From NCBI RefSeq assembly GCF_017310505.1, contig NZ_CP065957.1:186001-250000 (forward strand): DNA of 64,000 bases, in the 5' to 3' direction. Made by a program: the position numbers and the translations under genes. This DNA is from Methylacidiphilum caldifontis. Lineage in GTDB: Bacteria > Verrucomicrobiota > Verrucomicrobiia > Methylacidiphilales > Methylacidiphilaceae. The stretch's first letter is position 1; the number at the start of each line of letters is the position of its first letter. The notes under the pieces were generated by a model. The model made no database searches and was not told the origin of the DNA. It saw nothing but the letters and a program-made list of their open reading frames with translations. This document shows, in pieces, positions 61,232 through 64,000 of this stretch.

Positions 61232-61285
61232 CCTATATTGCCTTTCTTCTATGAATCTTTAATTTTATTTTAGGAAATAATTACT

Positions 61286-62302
61286 ATGAATAAAAATACA
61301 TTCGCTTTTGCCTTCGATATTGAGCCCATATCCAATGCATTCAACGATATTAGAATTTATCATCTGTTAAAGTCAGCTTTTGATTTCGATCTATTCAGGA
61401 CAATTGGAAACAATCATTTTACAGTTTCTCAGTTAGCTGAAAAGACAGGATCGAGTCAAAGAGGGATGATGTTTTTTTTAAATGCTTTAACAGCCTTAGG
61501 GTTTCTTGAAAAGGAAAAAGAGACCTATAAGTTATCTCTCCTTTCCAAGCAGCTTTTCCTTGAAGATAGCCCCGATTATATTGGGGATTTACTGCAAAGT
61601 CCTTTTCTTAACGAAGATTGGGAAAAACTGACTGAAGCTATTCGTAGGGGTGGCCCTTTAGAAGGGGTTGAAGGCCAGGCTAAAGCTGAAGAATTTTTTC
61701 CTAAGTTGATCCGGTTTCTTCATGTCTTACATCGAAATGTCGCCGTTAAGGCTGCACAGGTGATCGGGGCAGGAACGGTCCATAATGGATTACATGTTTT
61801 AGATGTAGGTTGTGGTTCTGCAGTCTGGAGTATTGCGATAGCCTTGGCTGATAGTAAAGCGCAGGTTACCGCTGTAGATTTTCCAAAGGTCATCGAACAT
61901 ACCCGTTCTTATGTCCAAAGACATGGAGTAGCCGATCGCTACCATTATTTAGCTGGAAATATCGAAGAGATTAATTATCCTTCTAAAGACTATGACCTGG
62001 TTATCTTGGCTAACATTCTCCATTCGGAAGGTGAAAAAAAGTCTCGAGTGCTTTTAAAGAAATTTTCGGAACTAACAACTTCTACCAGTCAAATCGCTAT
62101 TATTGAATTTCTACCTAATCGACAAAGAACTTCTCCAGTGGAAGCTATCCTTTTTGGTCTTCGAATGCTTATCAATACAACAGAAGGAGGAATTTATTCT
62201 GCCGAGGAATTCGAAGAATGGCTCAAAGAGGTTGGATTTAGCAAAATCTCTTACCATGATATCGGCTCTCATTCCCCTCTTCTCTTAGCATCAAAAAACT
62301 AG
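61286..62302 (+). CDS. SAM-dependent O-methyltransferase-like protein (dimerisation-domain type)
   Basis: This 338-residue protein has an N-terminal winged-helix dimerisation domain ('HLLKSAFDFDLFRTIGNNHFTVSQLAEKTGSSQRGMMFFLNALTALGFL', split around about 27-77). A Rossmann methyltransferase domain follows, with SAM loop 'VLDVGCGSAVWSIAIALAD' (about 172-190), 'VTAVDFPKVIEHTRSYV' and 'YDLVILANILHSEGE'. This is the acetylserotonin O-methyltransferase / CrtF / antibiotic-methyltransferase group; the substrate is unknown. The upstream 282-bp gap holds a likely regulated promoter with a palindromic operator. It is monocistronic and convergent with the outer-membrane gene. Confidence 0.82.
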   Translation: MNKNTFAFAFDIEPISNAFNDIRIYHLLKSAFDFDLFRTIGNNHFTVSQLAEKTGSSQRGMMFFLNALTALGFLEKEKETYKLSLLSKQLFLEDSPDYIGDLLQSPFLNEDWEKLTEAIRRGGPLEGVEGQAKAEEFFPKLIRFLHVLHRNVAVKAAQVIGAGTVHNGLHVLDVGCGSAVWSIAIALADSKAQVTAVDFPKVIEHTRSYVQRHGVADRYHYLAGNIEEINYPSKDYDLVILANILHSEGEKKSRVLLKKFSELTTSTSQIAIIEFLPNRQRTSPVEAILFGLRMLINTTEGGIYSAEEFEEWLKEVGFSKISYHDIGSHSPLLLASKN

Positions 62303-62334
62303 GGGAAAAAAATTCTTATCAAAATAAAAAACCT

Positions 62335-63754
62335 TTAATACCACCATTGCCAAGAAACATTAAACATCCAGTTCATTCCATATTGAATCCCATTCCATGA
62401 CTGATAAACAGGTTTAACAACCTGTGCAGTCAGAAAATTACCTTGAAAAGCACTTTCTGGATTAACACCCACTTTCTCAAAACCCTCTTTGGCAAAACCG
62501 GGCATTCTCATATTAATCCCTAGGGCTGCACCCGCCCACTCTCCTCCTGTCCAAGCCGCAACAATATCAGGCATCGCAATAAAAGGAGCTGTTCGAATCG
62601 AAAGTTCGTTTACAGGATTTGCACCATGGATTCCGCCTTGGTAAAAACCGACCCCACTAAAATTCAGTGAAGCCCAATCGGTGAAATTGTACGAAATCCA
62701 ACCGTTACCCAAAAAAGAATTACCCCAAGCATATCCTTGAGAATTTGTGCCTACGGGAACTGTAGTATATCCTTGGACTCCCCAACCTAAATGCCGGTCT
62801 TCGCTTTGGCCTAAGTAAGTTAGCGCTCCAATAAAAGCCGGAACTCCTAAACCCAACTGCATATCATAGGGGTAAACCCGATGCCCGGCCATGTCAGGCA
62901 TAGTTTCATCGATGGAGCCCGTTGGGACGGAAAATCCGATATTCACCTGGAGTCGGTGTCTATGGAAGTCTAAAAGCTTGTAGATCCACTGAAAATTAAC
63001 ATCTCCCAGGCCCACAGCCTGCATAGACATCCTGCTCCCCGGTGACATGGGTTGCAGAGGTAAACCTCCCATCCCACCCATTCCACCCCCATCCCCATGC
63101 CTCCACCCATTCCGTGTGTCATATATCCACCCATAGGCAATCCAACCATATCCATCTGTTTATTCCATATGGGAAACATCGCCATGAACGTCAGATTGTC
63201 AGTGAGGCCCATCATCAGCATCGGCATATACTGTTCCATGAACATGGTCACATTTCCCATGGCAATAGGTTTTCCTGCATATCTAATAGCTTCTAGACCT
63301 GTTAGATTCATGGCAGAGCTACCCTGAAAATAATCTGGTCCCATATTCATATACATCCACCAAAACCCGATCATTGGTTGATATTTCCTATGCATGTGAG
63401 CTGTACCCATAAGCCCTGCAGGAGCGTCGCTGGCGGCAATCTTATCTGACCAAACTTCAGAAGAATCCAGATCTACTTTACTATTTTCCCAAGGCAATAA
63501 CAAAGAAGGCTCTCTGCCCAAAACCAAGGTTTCTTGGGCTACCGAAGTCGGAACAGGTTTTGTATCTAGTGGTTGATCTTTTTTATTAGACAATCTATTA
63601 AGCAGAGCATTTGAAGAGAGGTTCTCTAAATCTTGATTTTGTTCAGTATTATTTAATACTACCCCATCGGAGAAATTATATCCCGAATAGCTCTTTTCCA
63701 TAAAGCACGAAGAAAAAAAACAAAAGGAACAGAATATAAAAAGCTCTTTCTCAT
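62335..63754 (-). pseudogene. Methionine-rich outer-membrane transporter-like protein, broken by two homopolymer frameshifts
   Basis: Three consecutive frames make one protein. From ATG at 63754, 'MRKSFLYSVPFVFF' reaches an A8 run on the plus strand (63713-63720); one more base joins it to 'FFSSCFMEKSYSGYN', giving a signal peptide with a lipobox-like SSC. The middle part contains 'APAGLMGTAHMHRKYQPMIGFWWMYMNM', 'NVTMFMEQYMPMLMMGLTDNL' and 'GGYMTHGMGGGMGMG'. At a C5 run (63086-63090) one more base would continue into 'MGGMGGLPLQPMSPGSRM', and on to the beta-barrel C-terminus ending 'WQWWY' with an aromatic last residue. This resembles the outer-membrane family of metal/phenol-type transporters with conserved AP-G-MG-H-MH and MAM-P motifs. 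Met richness suggests copper handling. Confidence 0.65.
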
Positions 63755-64000
63755 TTTAAATATAGTGGGTTTACAGAAGATGGGAGGGCAAAGAACTGAA
63801 ATTTATTTCAAAAATTTTTGAATCGCTTCTATTTCTGGATCAACTTGGATCTGTTAAGGAGATCATATTTAAGAAAAAATTTTTTCTTCCAGATAAATAA
63901 AAGCTCGCAATCCGTGGTAGATAGCATCATGAAGAGAATTTTTTTTCTGCCTTCAATAAGACAAACCCGTAACGAAGATTGATCCAATCCTCTTTTAAAT
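63755..64000. other. Right edge of window, mostly non-coding
   Basis: No full gene is visible. A perfect AT palindrome AAGAAAAAATTTTTTCTT lies near 63871-63888 and could be a weak terminator. On the minus strand a short frame entering from the right edge ends at TGA 63927-63929 after 'LKEDWINLRYGFVLLKAEKK'. It may be the C-terminus of a gene beyond the window, but 23 residues are too few to judge. Confidence 0.3.

Noticed and set aside
63042-63327. His/Pro-rich plus-strand frames resembling metal-binding peptides
   Set aside because: They are antisense to the Met/Gly repeat of the outer-membrane gene; the His/Pro pattern is simply the complement of Met/Gly codons.

Overview
The window looks like a chromosome segment of a low-GC (about 40%), gene-dense Gram-negative bacterium. 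Signal peptides, outer-membrane barrels and the overall gene content fit a thermoacidophilic verrucomicrobial methanotroph of the Methylacidiphilum type. That assignment is an inference from composition and general gene character; no rRNA or methane monooxygenase gene lies in the window.

Bases 1 to about 22,200 are an accessory island. Its left end carries a minus-strand run of VirB8/DotI-like, VirB9/DotH-like and VirB10/DotG-like genes, the envelope-spanning core of a type IV secretion system, with the VirB10-like gene cut by the window edge. Divergent to it is a GspE/PilB-type pilus ATPase, followed by a VirD4/TraD-type coupling ATPase, a secreted coiled-coil protein with TrbJ/VirB5 character (frame broken in a T9 tract), a MoxR-type AAA ATPase, a divergent sigma-70 family factor, an RDD membrane protein, and a cluster (19.2-22.2 kb) of one lipoprotein and four single-pass or exported proteins that look like PilN/PilO/PilP and a secretin N-domain. 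About ten genes in the island are unrecognised. No relaxase, VirB4 or pilin is visible, so whether this is conjugation, DNA uptake or protein secretion is open.

Bases 22,370-28,490 hold a type III restriction-modification pair (Res and Mod). Next comes a decayed IS605-family TnpB remnant beside an intact right-end hairpin, then cytochrome c and pdxH. A nearly complete IS605-type element (30.38-32.22 kb, strikingly GC-rich) follows, with an intact TnpB and a C-terminally frameshifted TnpA.

From 32.3 kb to 62.3 kb the window is mainly housekeeping: bioD, ferredoxin, rluD-type pseudouridine synthase, family 4 uracil-DNA glycosylase, ftsH, trxA, initiator tRNA-Met, an NtrC-type two-component system, bioB, rhodanese, sufE, a ubiE/menG-type methyltransferase, a PHP-domain protein, purH, rpoZ, smpB, transaldolase, tRNA-Val, rdgB, a sugar nucleotidyltransferase, xerC/D, rnc, glnE, hemB, upp and an O-methyltransferase-like gene behind a palindromic operator candidate. 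The window closes with a methionine-rich outer-membrane protein gene carrying two separate homopolymer frameshifts. Many neighbouring convergent genes overlap at their 3' ends (for example rnc/glnE by 77 bp), showing a compact genome.
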